A DNA stretch of 64,000 nucleotides. It comes from Anodontia alba (lineage: Eukaryota; Mollusca; Bivalvia; Lucinida; Lucinidae). Under the pieces are notes generated by a model that was not told where the DNA came from, did not search any database, and saw only the letters and a program-made list of their open reading frames with translations. The translations under genes and the position numbers were made by a program. Positions 10,731-21,088 of this stretch are shown here, in pieces (within the stretch, counting starts at the first letter, position 1; each line of letters opens with the position of its first letter). The DNA lies in NCBI GenBank assembly GCA_964016985.1, contig OZ024828.1:7220610-7284609 (forward strand), in the 5' to 3' direction.

Positions 10731-10955
10731 AAACTGTAGCAGATGGCATTCTGATTGTTCTCAGAGACAATAATAAGACTTTGATATTTCATGTTAACTA
10801 GGCAGATGATTCACATGAAATGTCAGCTTTATTTTCCCTGAAAAATAAAATGCCAAAAAACAAAAAAAATACAAAAAAAAAAAAGAAAAAAAAATAATAA
10901 ATAAAATAAATAAATAAATAAATGTTGTCTATAGCAGTTGTGATTTATGCATTAA
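10731..10955. mobile_element. Family D TTAA MITE
   Basis: AAACTGTAGCAGATGGCATT left, core TTGATATTTCATG / CACATGAAATGTCAGC, a 65-nt A-rich tract (10856-10922), and right end TGATTTATGCATTAA. Confidence 0.6.
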
Positions 10956-11142
10956 CCCTTTCAGCCCTACAGACCAAAAGACATACTTTTGCAAACAGTA
11001 TGGATCCATATGAGATGGCTCATAATGAGCTAATGTTTGCCATTCTGTTTTTGATTTTTGAATGACACCCTGATTTACAAGAATGGACATATCCAAATTC
11101 AGAGAGATTCTACTTCAGAAACTCAGGAGTTAAAAGGGTTAA
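10952..11142. mobile_element. Family Q TTAA MITE sharing a TTAA with family D
   Basis: Starts at the same TTAA that closes the D element (10952-10955), reads TTAACCCTTTCAGCCCTACA, ends GTTAAAAGGGTTAA. Confidence 0.7.
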
Positions 11143-11212
11143 GGGGTATATAATTTCTGCTTCTGATGTATGGTATATGTCTTAAAATTTTGTACACCAA
11201 AACTTCTGACAG

Positions 11213-11300
11213 AACAACATATGCAAACAGTGCAGACCCAGAGGAGCAGTCTGATCAAGGTCTACACTATTTGCCATTCCAGCAAGTATTTTAAGAAACA
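11213..11300. mobile_element. Family O MITE fragment
   Basis: CAAACAGTGCAGACCCAGAG and AAGGTCTACACTATTTGCCA with a short core. Confidence 0.45.
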
Positions 11301-11579
11301 AATGCATAAAAAGCAAAATTTAGGCAAAAAAAAAGTATGGAATAAAGTGTTCTAAACTTTTGGACATTTACTGTACCTTGGTAAGCAACAAAATAAAACT
11401 GAGCATATTTACCAAAATTAGCCTAAATATTCCAACATCTTAATTTCTTACCCTCATATATAAAAGTTAAGGTAGAACATATATCCATTTGACTATGTTT
11501 AAATGAGTCTGAAATGTGCCTGAAGAAAGGCAAACAGTGCACCCCTGATCTTAAGGAGCAGCCATTCATACATCATGAC

Positions 11580-11768
11580 TTAACTCATTTTAGAATGAAC
11601 AAACTCCCCCACATTATATATTGGAAGAGTCCAATTTCAATTTTAGGTATGTCAGGCTATGTGATTTAGCTATTCCTACAGAAAAATGGCTAAACTACAT
11701 GTATTTGCAAACAGTGGAGACCCTGATCAGATGCTGCATTCCGCAGTCTCCAGACTAAAATGGGTTAA
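11580..11768. mobile_element. Family B TTAA MITE with half the core lost
   Basis: Left TTAACTCATTTTAGAATG, then AACTCCCCCACATTATATAT, right TCCAGACTAAAATGGGTTAA. Confidence 0.7.
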
Positions 11769-11930
11769 CAGAGTAATATCTAAAATATCATTTCATTACA
11801 AATCATTCATAATTCCAGACTAAGGGAGTACATTTGTTTAAAAAAATTGTTGCTTTAGAACTAAAACATGCCAAGATATGTTCTGGTGTTAAAACAAAAT
11901 TTTTACTAGATTATTATGGTTCTGATGTAT

Positions 11931-12090
11931 TAACACTTTGCATGTTGGGTAAAAGCAGATGACATTTGAAATATGTTTCACATTTTACATAGAAAATAGG
12001 ATTCGACACTTCATGCAAATTGTCTCGTCTATTTTCTAGGTAAAATAAGACAAATATCATCAGTCTGCTGAACTTGCCTATAGCATGATA
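11931..12090. mobile_element. Family C MITE, partial, 20 bp from exon
   Basis: AACACTTTGCATGTTGGGTA to CAGTCTGCTGAACTTGCC. It lies just downstream of the donor of exon 12110-12428. Confidence 0.55.
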
Positions 12091-12109
12091 AATGAAAGTT
12101 CCAACTTAC

Positions 12110-12428
12110 TGATATTGCAGCCTCTCCATGTTGTTGTGGTGCCAGCCAAGTCACATCAATGCCCTCTGGATGAAGACCTTCCAACCTCAGTTTAGGTGAT
12201 TTAGGGGCTGCTGGGGCCATAACAGGGAGAGTGTTAGACATGGGTCCATCACTAAGGCAGAATAAATGCTGGGCTTCTGGATCCACTGTCTTGTACCCAG
12301 CAATGGCCTTGACATTGATATCATAGCTCTGTTCAGGGTTAAGGTCATTCAGGACATACTGGTAACCATGTCGGTTGCCAAGTTTGTTGGATTTGACTTC
12401 GCCATACCATTTGCCATCTACATAGATA
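12110..12428 (-). CDS. FN3-repeat protein, end of third and start of fourth FN3 domain
   Basis: 319 nt (1 + 318), acceptor TTTATTTTTCAG, donor TCA|GTAAGT. It encodes IYVDGKWYGEV, then LNDLNPEQSYDINVKAIAGYK (strand E/F signature with Tyr) and, after the linker PKSPKLRLEGLHPEG, strand B/C of the fourth domain (IDVTWLAPQQHG). Continuous with exon 10169-10382 (EAAIS-GYQMLKNGRL). A 15-kb intron separates it from the previous exon. Confidence 0.88.
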
Positions 12429-12446
12429 CTGAAAAATAAAATATAT

Positions 12447-12572
12447 TTATGAGCTTCACCATGCCAAATAACATCTCCAGGGAATATACTGACAGCAAAG
12501 GCCCAGATCAGCCAGTGCATCTGTGCAGTGTGATCAGGGCTTTCCACTATCATAATCATTAGATACTGGAAA
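12447..12572. mobile_element. Family P palindromic repeat
   Basis: CACCATGCCAAATAACATC, core GGCCCAGATCAGCCAGTGCA ... GTGATCAGGGCTTTCC. Related copy at 42000-42110. Confidence 0.55.
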
Positions 12573-12573
12573 C

Positions 12574-12808
12574 CAGGACTCAGTTGTTTGAAACTAACGA
12601 TGTCGTTAGTTAACGTATCTTTAAAACTTTGATCATTAAATATGGCATATATGCTAATATTTTTGCTGAAAAAATGTGAGTAGCAAAAGCTACTCACATT
12701 TTGTCAGCAAAAATAACTGTGAATTAGATATTGTACTTACTAGAACAGTTAAAATTTTGACCACTAACGAGCTTGTTAAGCTAACGATGCTTTGAACAAC
12801 TGGGCCCA
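12574..12808. mobile_element. Family H MITE
   Basis: Ends GGACTCAGTTGTTTGAAACT and GCTTTGAACAACTGGGCCC; central hairpin AAAATGTGAGTAGC / GCTACTCACATTTT. Confidence 0.85.
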
Positions 12809-12960
12809 GATCAATGTACAGTAAACACAATGCAGTTTTACTGGCTGATTAAGATCTTTACCATTCACATATGCTCTGAAATCACTTTTTCTCTTTGTTT
12901 AAAACACATAATTAGTAACAATGCATTTTATAAACTTTTGATTAAATTAAAAGAAGAATA

Positions 12961-13130
12961 CAGTCCAACTTCTCTACAAATGCCCTGCAGAAAGTGCAAA
13001 ACTGGCTGTTGTAAAGAGGTGGCTGTTGTAGAGTTTATATATGTAGTAAAACAACACTTCCAGAAATCATGAAAGTGCCTGTTTTAAGGTGATTGATATT
13101 GGGAGGTGACTATTCATGAAGGTTCCACTG
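12961..13130. mobile_element. Tigger-like MITE (family T) with TA duplication
   Basis: Ends CAGTCCAACTTCTCTACAAA and GAAGGTTCCACTG, TA at 12959-12960 and 13131-13132. Confidence 0.65.
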
Positions 13131-13132
13131 TA

Positions 13133-13781
13133 TATGGTATTTTTGTTTTCTTTTTGGCCCTGAATACAAGGCTTGATATTCTGTTTAAATGAACAGAATA
13201 AAATATAAAGAATACAGCCCTCCAAGGGACATGTAATAATCTGAAAGACATATCAAGCCTAACTTTCTGAATATTTTAAAGCTTTGTCTACTTTTGAAGA
13301 CCTCCATGTGGACCAAACAAATATGTTTTTACCACAATGGAAGCTGAGGGCAATAGTTAAGATCCTATAAAGCCCCCTACCCTCCCCCACCCCACTTTTT
13401 TCATCAAAACAGGCATGGAAATAAATCTTGTAAGAACATTAAGGTAATTTTCAAAGCCGTTTTTTCTTTAACCAACAATGACTTTACATAATTTCTTCCA
13501 AGTTGTAACAAATCATAATACACTTGTAATTTAATCTATCTGTTCATCAAAACAATAAATGATACAATGATACAGTCTGTAAGACTAAATCTCTAAATCT
13601 AATTTCTATCAAGCTATCAGTATAAACAATTATACAATTTACCCAATACATATAAGTTACCCTTAAAGCTTAGCATTCTGGGTAATAATTTCAGCAGACA
13701 ACAGTTTGAAATTTAGACTTTTTTAGCATGTTATCACAAAGCAGTAAGCAATTATATCAATGGTTTCCTTACTATCCTTCA
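13133..13781. other. No gene; weak family C remnant only
   Basis: A C-like arm (AAAGCTTAGCATTCTGGGTA) at 13665-13700; a C-rich tract CCCCCTACCCTCCCCCACCC at 13373-13392. Otherwise nothing recognised. Confidence 0.4.
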
Positions 13782-14009
13782 TTAACCCATTGTATTCTGG
13801 AGACCCCAAAAAGGGTAATTGGCAAACAGTGCAGACACGGATAGGATGCCACGGAATGCAGCATCTGATCAGGGTCTCCACTGTTTGCAAAAAGTTCAGC
13901 CATTTTTCTTTTAGAATATCTAAATCTCACAGGCAGATGAACCTAAAATTGAAATTGGACTCTTCCAATATATAGTGTGGGGGAGTTTATTCAGTCTACA
14001 ATGGGTTAA
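13782..14009. mobile_element. Family B TTAA MITE
   Basis: Left TTAACCCATTGTATTCTGGA, right CAGTCTACAATGGGTTAA, full core. Good reference copy. Confidence 0.88.
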
Positions 14010-14204
14010 TGCTTAGCATGCTAGGAAAAATTTCAGCAGATGACATTTTTTTTTTTTCGAGAAAATAGGCTTTGGAATTTCATGCAAATTGTCTCCTTGG
14101 ACACAATTTGCTTGAAATGTCAAAACCTATTTTCAGATAAAACTAAGAAAAAATATCACTGATTTGTCATTTGCTGAATTTGCCCACAGAGTGGTAAAGG
14201 TTAA
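14006..14204. mobile_element. Family C TTAA MITE sharing a TTAA with family B
   Basis: Starts in the TTAA ending the B copy (14006-14009), TTAATGCTTAGCATGCTAGG, ends GAGTGGTAAAGGTTAA. Confidence 0.85.
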
Positions 14205-14854
14205 GGTGGTGAATGAACACACCTCGAAGAGACAACAATCTAAGCTGAAGGATTCTGTCTCCATCTTAAAAGGGAGCCCACTCTAGCAAATGAGAATTTG
14301 CTTTCCAGGTACACAACCACAAATCCATTCTAAAAAGAAAAACTCTTAAAGAAAAAAAAAAAAAAAAAACTCCAAAAAAATGAGCAATTTTTTCCTCCAT
14401 TTAGAAGAGTAGTAAATATTTTCAGGTCAGAGTGACATCCCTTGGAGGAGTTTCATTCTCCTTCAGACTGCATAGACTGTCTTTTTCATTACTTCAAATC
14501 AGGTTACAGGCTTTACCATAATTGCCCTAAATCCTGGGACAGCTTAACTCCCTAACAAAAAAAAATGAACATTTCCAATTTGAATACCTGGTGAAGTGTC
14601 TAACAAGTGCTGGCTGAATGAGAAATGAAACTGAATGATGCAAAATACCCAAAAAAACGTCACGTATATAACTGTAACCTGATTTACAGTTAAAAAGACC
14701 AACCTATCAAATCTATGGTCATAGAGTTCTGCTGTGTTGTATAAGCGGCATCATCTCAAAAAGAGATATAATATAGCATATGTGGGCTACGGCAAGCAAA
14801 AATGTGTCTTTAAGCATAATGGATAGTGACAAGTGGCGCTCCAGAGAGGGTTCA
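14205..14854. other. No gene recognised
   Basis: Includes a family G trace (AGGGAGCCCACTCTAGCAAA, 14271-14290), an 18-nt A-run (14352-14369), and AT-rich sequence. Confidence 0.4.
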
Positions 14855-15137
14855 GTTTCAGTGGAATCTAAATTATTTCATTTTTATGGGAAATTTTGGT
14901 TCAGAAGGTTCAATCGAACCCCTTTGGAGTCTAAATGGTTTCATTTTCATGTGAAATTTTGATTCAGAAGGTTCAGTCGAACCCCTCTGAAATCTAAATT
15001 ATTCTAAATTATTTCATTTTCATGAGGAATATTGGGAAAGTTGGCTATTTTATGCGCATTTTCTTTCAAATACTCAAATCAACCCCTCTCTGTAAATTCA
15101 AACCCCCGGTAGCAAAACTCCTGGATCTGCCTCTACA
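14855..15137. repeat. Family R repeat with 2-unit internal duplication
   Basis: About 78-bp unit (GTTCAGTCGAACCCCTCTGA, AATCTAAATTATTTCATTTT) repeated about 2.3 times to 15035, then CTCCTGGATCTGCCTCTAC, the end seen in the R copy at 48241-48600. Confidence 0.6.
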
Positions 15138-15250
15138 GATGGACAGCAAAAGCCCTGATGAGACTGGGGATGTGCAGGTTGATCTGAATTGGCACATTCA
15201 GCCTGTGCTAGAAGACACATGCTTGATGCTGCCTATATATGAACAGTGAA
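15138..15250. mobile_element. Family P-like remnant
   Basis: AAAGCCCTGATGAGACTGGG and GGCACATTCAGCCTGTGCTA suggest a decayed palindrome. Confidence 0.3.
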
Positions 15251-15567
15251 GGCTTTAATCTGCTGTTCGCACAGGATTCCAGTTTTTTCCTACCATAAAA
15301 CTTCAATGACTCGAACACCGATGGCCTGTTTACCGTGGTTGATAATTTTTTTTTTTTTGAGTCCCTAGTAATTCCTTGCTCCAATTACCCATATACAGAA
15401 CAAAGTTCCCAAAGATGTCAAAGTCATTCAAGTTTGACAATATTTGACAATATTTGCTAAAACTGTCTATACTATGGATCATAATTATGCTTATATTAAA
15501 CACAGTACTGCCTTACTATACAAGACTTGCCTTAAATTTGAACAAATTCATATGACTTCATAGTGAT

Positions 15568-15915
15568 ATACCGTATTCGACCTTATTACCGCACTGTGCG
15601 CTTAGGTTTTTCAAAATTACTGGGAACACTCAGAAGTGATAAAATATGTACCTACCTATTAAGGATACACTATAAAAAGATCAGAAAAGGACTTATTTGA
15701 TGATGATGATTTTTTTTTCTGATTTTCTTTTTAAAAGCATATGTTGTGGGTACTCATTTGAATTGCATCGACAAGTCGATGCGATTCAAATGAGTACCCA
15801 CAACATATGCCTTTATAAAGAAATACAGAAAAAAAGAACACTGGCTGTAATCTGAAGACTACGGAATGACTGTGCGCTTATAGGGGTATGTGCAGTAATT
15901 AGATCGAATACGGTA
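15568..15915. mobile_element. Family F MITE, nearly complete
   Basis: Ends TACCGTATTCGACCTTATTA and TTAGATCGAATACGGTA; core CATATGTTGTGGGTACTCAT with inverse around GACAAGTC. Confidence 0.85.
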
Positions 15916-15973
15916 TGTCTAAAATGTACTGGTAAAAGGCAAACAGAGTAGAGCCTGATCAAGAAGTTCTTCC

Positions 15974-16190
15974 TTTAAGGTGACTTGATACACTTGGTAG
16001 ATTTTCTACCATTTTCAACAAGGGACACAGCTTCTATGACTTCCTGTTTGGTTTCCTACAAACCAAACACTGTCTGAAAATGGTCCACTCTAAAAGGAAA
16101 GAATTTGACCCCAAGGGCACAAGTTCTTTCTTTTAAGAGTGAACCTCTTGAGGTAAAACAATTTTGTTAGAGTTGTCTCCCATAAAAATG
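15974..16190. mobile_element. Family G MITE
   Basis: GATACACTTGGTAGATTTTC, GACTTCCTGTTTGGTTTCCT, core TCTAAAAGGAAAGAATTTG and inverse, AGAGTTGTCTCCC. Confidence 0.75.
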
Positions 16191-16298
16191 TATTGATTTC
16201 CCAAAAAGTAGTTTGATCTGTATGTAAACTTTTTTTAGGCATATATGCTAAATTGATAACAATTCACTAACAAATGGAAAGACTGATTCACAGGCTAA

Positions 16299-16504
16299 TT
16301 AACGGTAAGCACCCTGGGTAAAATTTTCAGAAGACCACATATTGAAATATCTCTTATTTCTGCCAGAAAACAGGATCTGACAGTTCATGCAAATGGTCTT
16401 CAATGGAGACAATTTGCATGGAATGTCAAATCCTGTTTTCTGGAAAAATAAGAAAAATATCATCAATTCATCCCTGAATTAGACCAGAGAGTGGTAAAGA
16501 TTAA
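16299..16504. mobile_element. Family C TTAA MITE
   Basis: Left TTAACGGTAAGCACCCTGGG, right GAGTGGTAAAGATTAA, clean core around GGAGACAATTTGCATG. Confidence 0.85.
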
Positions 16505-16784
16505 TGATTTCATTATATATGAATATATCAAAAAGCACTGTTTCTCCTGAAATACATCATATCTACTTATAGGGTCAACTCTTGCTACAGCAAAATTTAA
16601 TGTCACTGCTCTAATTTTAAAACAATTCTCCAAGGCTAAGAAAATTTGCTCTTTAATCTGTTCATTTCACTTTCTTCTATTTGTAATAAATCTTAAAGCA
16701 ATTTAAATATAAATTCCCCTCACCTCTTCAGATGCCAGACAGCAAGAATCAACTCTAGAGCTTATAAGTTTGATTGACAATATT

Positions 16785-16972
16785 AATATTTTCCATGCTA
16801 TGGGCAAATTCAGCAGATGACAAACTGAAGAGTTTTTTCTTTTTTTCTCCTAGAAAATCTGACACTTTATGCAAAGTGAAGTGTCAAATCCTATTTTCTA
16901 GGAAAAATAAGAAAAAATTTTCAAAATATTGTCAGTTGATTTTTTTAACCCAGTATGCAAAGTGCTAACATT
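16785..16972. mobile_element. Family C MITE
   Basis: TGGGCAAATTCAGCAGATGA to AACCCAGTATGCAAAGTGCT, short core TCTGACACTTTATGC. Confidence 0.7.
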
Positions 16973-17192
16973 ATAAAGACTATGACAGTGGACTTGTTAA
17001 GGAGCAGTATTTGATAATAATTCTGGGATAATTTTCTCAACTTCTGCATAAAAACATATGTTGTTGGTACTCGTAAGAAGCACCTCACCGAAGAACCTCT
17101 AATGAAAACCCACAACATATATATTTATAGAGAAATAAAAACAAAGTCCCATAATTATAATCTTGGGAGAAAAAATCAGCACAACTCAAGAA

Positions 17193-17243
17193 ATTTTACT
17201 GCAAACTAGTTTCGGAATTTAATCCTTCTTCAGTGCACAAAAT
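17193..17243 (-). ncRNA. Type I hammerhead ribozyme motif
   Basis: Minus strand, in order: stem I 5' arm AUUUUGUGCA, core CUGAAGA (fits CUGANGA), stem II AGGAUUAAAUUCC, core GAAA, a one-pair stem III (C-UA-G), the cleavage dinucleotide UU of a GUU triplet, stem I 3' arm UGCAGUAAAAU. Stem I pairs as 4 bp, a 2x2 internal loop (GU/GU), then 5 bp. The minimal stem III is the form known from Penelope-like elements. Weak points are a non-Watson-Crick first pair in stem II (A-C) and one G-U pair, so this copy may be slow or dead. Confidence 0.65.
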
Positions 17244-17280
17244 GGCTGAATGTTACTAGGAATTGATTATTACGTTACTA

Positions 17281-17340
17281 AGTGACGTCAAAACGCCATA
17301 ATAATGTGACGTCAAAAACGCCAAATAATTTGACATCAAG
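17281..17340. promoter_or_regulatory. Cluster of CRE-like TGACGTCA sites
   Basis: Perfect palindromes TGACGTCA at 17283-17290 and 17307-17314 and a one-base variant TGACATCA at 17331-17338, spaced 24 bp, each next to an AACGCC block. TGACGTCA is the full site for CREB/ATF factors. The position just upstream of the ribozyme on the minus strand suggests a promoter of the retroelement; this is inference. Confidence 0.4.
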
Positions 17341-17708
17341 AACGCCAAACTACATAATGTTTCCTTGCAACATTTAATGAAACGGCAGAAATGCACAAAA
17401 TAATGTATACATTAGACTGGATCAATGATACAATCTGTCACTATGAAACTTCACAAGTGCAAAACTTAAAGATTTTAAAATAGTGACAAACAGTTTTTTG
17501 TATATACATTTTCTATGCAAAAAATGCTTTGCAATATGAGCCGGAGAACATCAACTCCCATAATTATAATGAAATACTCCTCCTTAACAAGTCCTCTGCT
17601 GTGACAATGTAATTTGCTCTACATTCTACAGATACAGAATTAAGTAAAGTTATAATTTAATTTTGTAAACATTAAATATACTCTTGTTTGTGCTCCCTCT
17701 TTACAACT

Positions 17709-17956
17709 TTAACCCATTGTAATCTGGAGACCCTTTAAAGGTAATCAGAAAACAGTGCAGACCCAGATCAGATGCCACAGAATGTGGCATCAGATGCCAC
17801 AGAATGTGGCATCTGATCAGGATCTCCACTGTTTGTAATTAGTTCAACTATTTTTCTCTCAGAGTATCTAAATCACATAGCCTGACATAACAAAAATCAA
17901 AATTAAAATCTTCCAATATATAGTGTGGGAGAGCTCATTCAGTCTACAATGGGTTA
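17709..17956. mobile_element. Family B TTAA MITE with 25-bp core duplication
   Basis: TTAACCCATTGTAATCTGGA ... CAGTCTACAATGGGTTAA; CAGATGCCACAGAATGTGGC occurs twice in tandem at the centre. Confidence 0.85.
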
Positions 17957-18066
17957 ATGTAGTGCAGTGCACTTCTAATTAAGCTTACTTCTATCTAATT
18001 TTACATATTCTGTTAATCCTCTTTCTAAGTTCATTTGTCTACTGTGTACTTTTTTAATTGCCTATA

Positions 18067-18077
18067 AATAGTTTATT
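18067..18077 (-). promoter_or_regulatory. Poly(A) signal overlapping the stop codon of the large charged ORF
   Basis: On the minus strand the end of the frame reads AGA CAA TAA AC: the TAA stop forms the last part of AATAAA. AT-rich sequence with CTATTTATAGG and A-runs follows. This supports the frame being a real 3' terminal exon with a very short 3' untranslated region. No other AATAAA was needed nearby. Confidence 0.5.
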
Positions 18078-21000
18078 GTCTGGAAGCAAGTGCAGAAGCT
18101 CTTTTATTATGCTTTTCACCTTTGTTTATCCTAAAATACCTTTCATTAGGCTTCTCCTTGACAGTCTTATCTCTGGAACCATCCTTATTAGTTTCTCTAG
18201 CATCTGGAGTTTTCCCACTGAACTCTTTAACATTGATTCCTCTAAATTTTTGGAGGTGCTGCTGTCCAAATTTACCAACATTATTAGCTGCAATGTTTTG
18301 ATTTCCTCTGGGGTCTTTAAAAGTATGAGCTCTGAAACTCTTGCCTTTTCTTCCTCTAAAGCTTTTTCTAGAGATTGATTTCACATTACCTTGACCACAA
18401 TCAACTTTACTGTTTACTGTATAATCTTTTATTTGTTTGTTTCCATTTACCTTGCTTTTTCTTCGTCTAGAATTTCTGGCACTCTGGTCCCTTCTGAAGC
18501 CCTTATTTCCTTTTGAATACATATAATTTTTAAAGGAACCTGACGTATTATCTCCAGATTTGAAAACTTCAATACTGTCTTCTTCTGAGTCATATGAGTC
18601 TGTCTCTACAAGACGCTTTAAGAAATATTTGTCAGATGGTTTCTTTTCAAATTGTTTGGGAAATCCCCGGGTGTCTCTTCTTGTTTGAATCTTCTGATTA
18701 CTTTCACCATCTCCTTGTTTTGTTTCATTCTCTTTTGAAATCTGGAAATGTCTGCCTGCTGAATCTTTATAACTTCCTTTGAAGTTCCAGCCTCTCCTGT
18801 CTTTCAAGTTTGTGGTAGTGTCTGCTAGACCAACACTGGAACATTTTTTCTGTTTCCTGCTAGAATCCACATCCTTTAAACATTTCAAAATGTTTCTGAT
18901 ATCTTCTAAATTGCTGTCTCTAAATTCTTCGATCTCTCTTAAATTTTTTGTACTGTTTGTTGCTGAATCACAAACGTTATTCTCAACAGATTTATATCTG
19001 TCATCATGTAAGCCTTCATTCTCAGATATAGTTTGGCGTAAATCATCAGATTCTTCATCACTATCCTTTTCAACAGTAATAATGTGTTTTCTAGAACTAC
19101 CTTTCGAGTGCTCACCATGATCTGTATCACTATCTTCAGAGCTCTCAGAAGTTTTGTATGAACTGTCACTGGAACTTTCACTTGAACTGCCTTTAAAATA
19201 ATTGCCATTTAAGATTTTTCTAGCTTTCTTTCTTTTCACTTTATAGTCTTTCACCTTAGATTTATCATTCTCTAAGGATTCACTATTAAAATCCTTTCCT
19301 TTTGATCTTTTAAAACCATTTTTTCTTTCTCCTCTCTTACCTTTAGTATCTTTAAAATCATCTTTACTGTCTCCAACTTTTTTCTTATGGTAACTATATC
19401 CTTCAATATCTCCAGATTCTATTTCTATAGACTCACCACTGTAACCTTTGCCTTTTGTTCCTTTGAAACCATCTTTACTTTCTACAACTTTTTTTTCTTG
19501 GTAACCATGTCCTTCAATGTTTTGAGTGTCTATTCCTTTGGTTTTACCATTGTAACCCTTGCTTTTAGTTCCTTTAAAATCACTTTTATTTTCTCCAATT
19601 TTTCCCTCATGGTAACCATGTCCTTGAATATACCCTTTAGAATCAATTTCTATGGCATCTTCTGTTTTGTTTTCTCCCAAGTCATACTGTTGTCTTAATC
19701 TATCCTGATGTCTTTCAATGCCATTAGAATCAACATCTCTGCATTTACCTTTCTCATCCTTGCCTTTAGTTCCTTTAAAAGCATGTTTCCCTTTTCCATT
19801 TTTGTTCTCAAAGTAACCATGTTCTTCAGTATCACTAGAATCACTTTCTGTGGATTCAGTACTGTAATCACTGCCTTTTGTTCTTTTAAAATCATCTTTA
19901 TTTTCTTCTTTCTTACCTTTAGCTCCTTTTCCACTGTCTTTACCTTTTTCACTCATGTGCTTAGTTCCTTTGAAACCATCTTTACTTTCTCCATTTTTAT
20001 CATGGTAACCATGTCCTTCAATATCTTTAGAAACAATTTCTCTGGATTCACCTTTCTGATCATTGCTTTTAGTTCCTTTAGCAGAATGTTTACCCTTTCT
20101 ATCTTTGCTCTCAAAGTAACTGTGTCCTTCAGTATCACTAGAATCACTTTCTGTGGATTCATCGCTAGAATCACTGCCTTTTGTTCTTTTAAAATCATCT
20201 TTGTTTTGTCCTTTCTTATCTTTAGCCCCTTTTACACTGTTTTCACTTTTTCCACCCTTGTGCTTAGTTCCTTTAAACCCATCTTTACTTTCTGTAGCTT
20301 TCTTCTCATGGTAACCATGACCTTGAATATACCCTTTAGAATCAATTTCTACGGCTTCTTCTGTTTGGTTTTCTCCAAGACCACATTGCTGTCTTATTAT
20401 CTCATAGTTATCATGTCCTTCATTCCCTTTAGAATCAATTTCTCTGAATTTATGGCTTTGATCCTTACCTTTAGTTCCTTTAAAACCATGTTTACTGTAT
20501 TCATTTTTGTTCTCAAGGTTACCATGTCCTTCAGTATCACTAGAATCATCTCCTACTGACTCATCATTATCCTTTGTCCTTTTGAAATCACCATTACTCT
20601 CTCTATTCTTACCTTTTCTTCCCTTAAATCCATCTTTTCTTTCAACACTCTTACCTTTAGTTCCTTTAAGGCCAGTTTTACTTTCTCCACTCTTACTTTT
20701 AGTTCTTTTAGAACCATATTTAATTTCTCCTTTCTTATTTTTATCCCCTTTAAAATCATCTTTACTTCCTCTTCTTCTATCTTTAGTCCCTTTAAAACCA
20801 TCTTTACTTTCTCTAAATTTTTGCTCATAATAACCATCAGTGCCTTTAGAATCTATTTCTTTAATTTCACCATTGTAAGCCTTGCCTTTATTTCCTTTAA
20901 AACCACCTTTACTTTCTTTAAACTTCTTCTCATGATAACCATGTCCTTCAATATATCCTTCAGGGTCAATTTCTATGGCTTGTTCAGATTTATTTTCTCC

Positions 21001-21088
21001 AAAACCATAATGCTGTCTTATTTTATCATATGTGTTCAATCTAACTTCATCAGTTAAGTCGTCTTCAAAGGTTCCTATACTTTTTTCT
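18073..21088 (-). CDS. Large repetitive charged protein; alternative last exon or nested gene
   Basis: A continuous frame of 988 codons from the first Met (21039), with 16 more open codons up to a possible acceptor ATGTTTTAG at 21089. The product is a polyampholyte rich in Lys, Glu, Asp, Ser and Gly, built of irregular repeats: ESKDGFKGTKGK units, DSSDTEGHGYF units, and a long block IRQxYxxGENKTExAIEID..GYIxGHGYHEKK seen three times (residues about 6, 217 and 455). The last 150 residues are basic (RRRKSK, SFRGRKGKSFR). No signal peptide, membrane segment or known domain was seen; probably disordered. The stop TAA (SRQ*) is inside CAATAAAC, so stop codon and poly(A) signal overlap. It lies in the 15-kb intron of the FN3 gene, same strand, and its acceptor phase fits donor 27391. 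It could instead be an independent gene starting at 21039. Confidence 0.75.

Larger units (their letters stand above)
17162..17555 (-). mobile_element. 394-bp retroelement insertion carrying a hammerhead ribozyme (Penelope-like or retrozyme)
   Basis: Flanked by a perfect 15-bp target duplication TCCCATAATTATAAT (17147-17161 and 17556-17570), the mark of retrotransposition rather than a cut-and-paste MITE. On the minus strand it contains three GGCGTTTTTGACGTCA-like units followed by a hammerhead motif near its 3' end. There is no coding frame. Hammerheads in terminal repeats are known for Penelope-like elements, and non-coding relatives (retrozymes) are known from animals. It may be a 5'-truncated Penelope-like element or a retrozyme copy. 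It is nested in an E2 MITE. Confidence 0.7.
16990..17594. mobile_element. E2 MITE hosting the ribozyme insertion
   Basis: Inverted ends GGACTTGTTAAGGAG (left) and CTCCTTAACAAGTCC (right). The internal palindrome has the family E core (ATATGTTGTTGGTACTCGT and its inverse). It is split by the 394-bp insertion at 17162-17555. Other E2 copies: 21757-21893 and 29615-29800. Confidence 0.7.

Noticed and set aside
19708..20559. 283-codon plus-strand frame
   Set aside because: Antisense shadow of the 988-codon charged ORF; Phe/Ser/Ile-rich composition is the complement of Lys/Glu/Asp codons.
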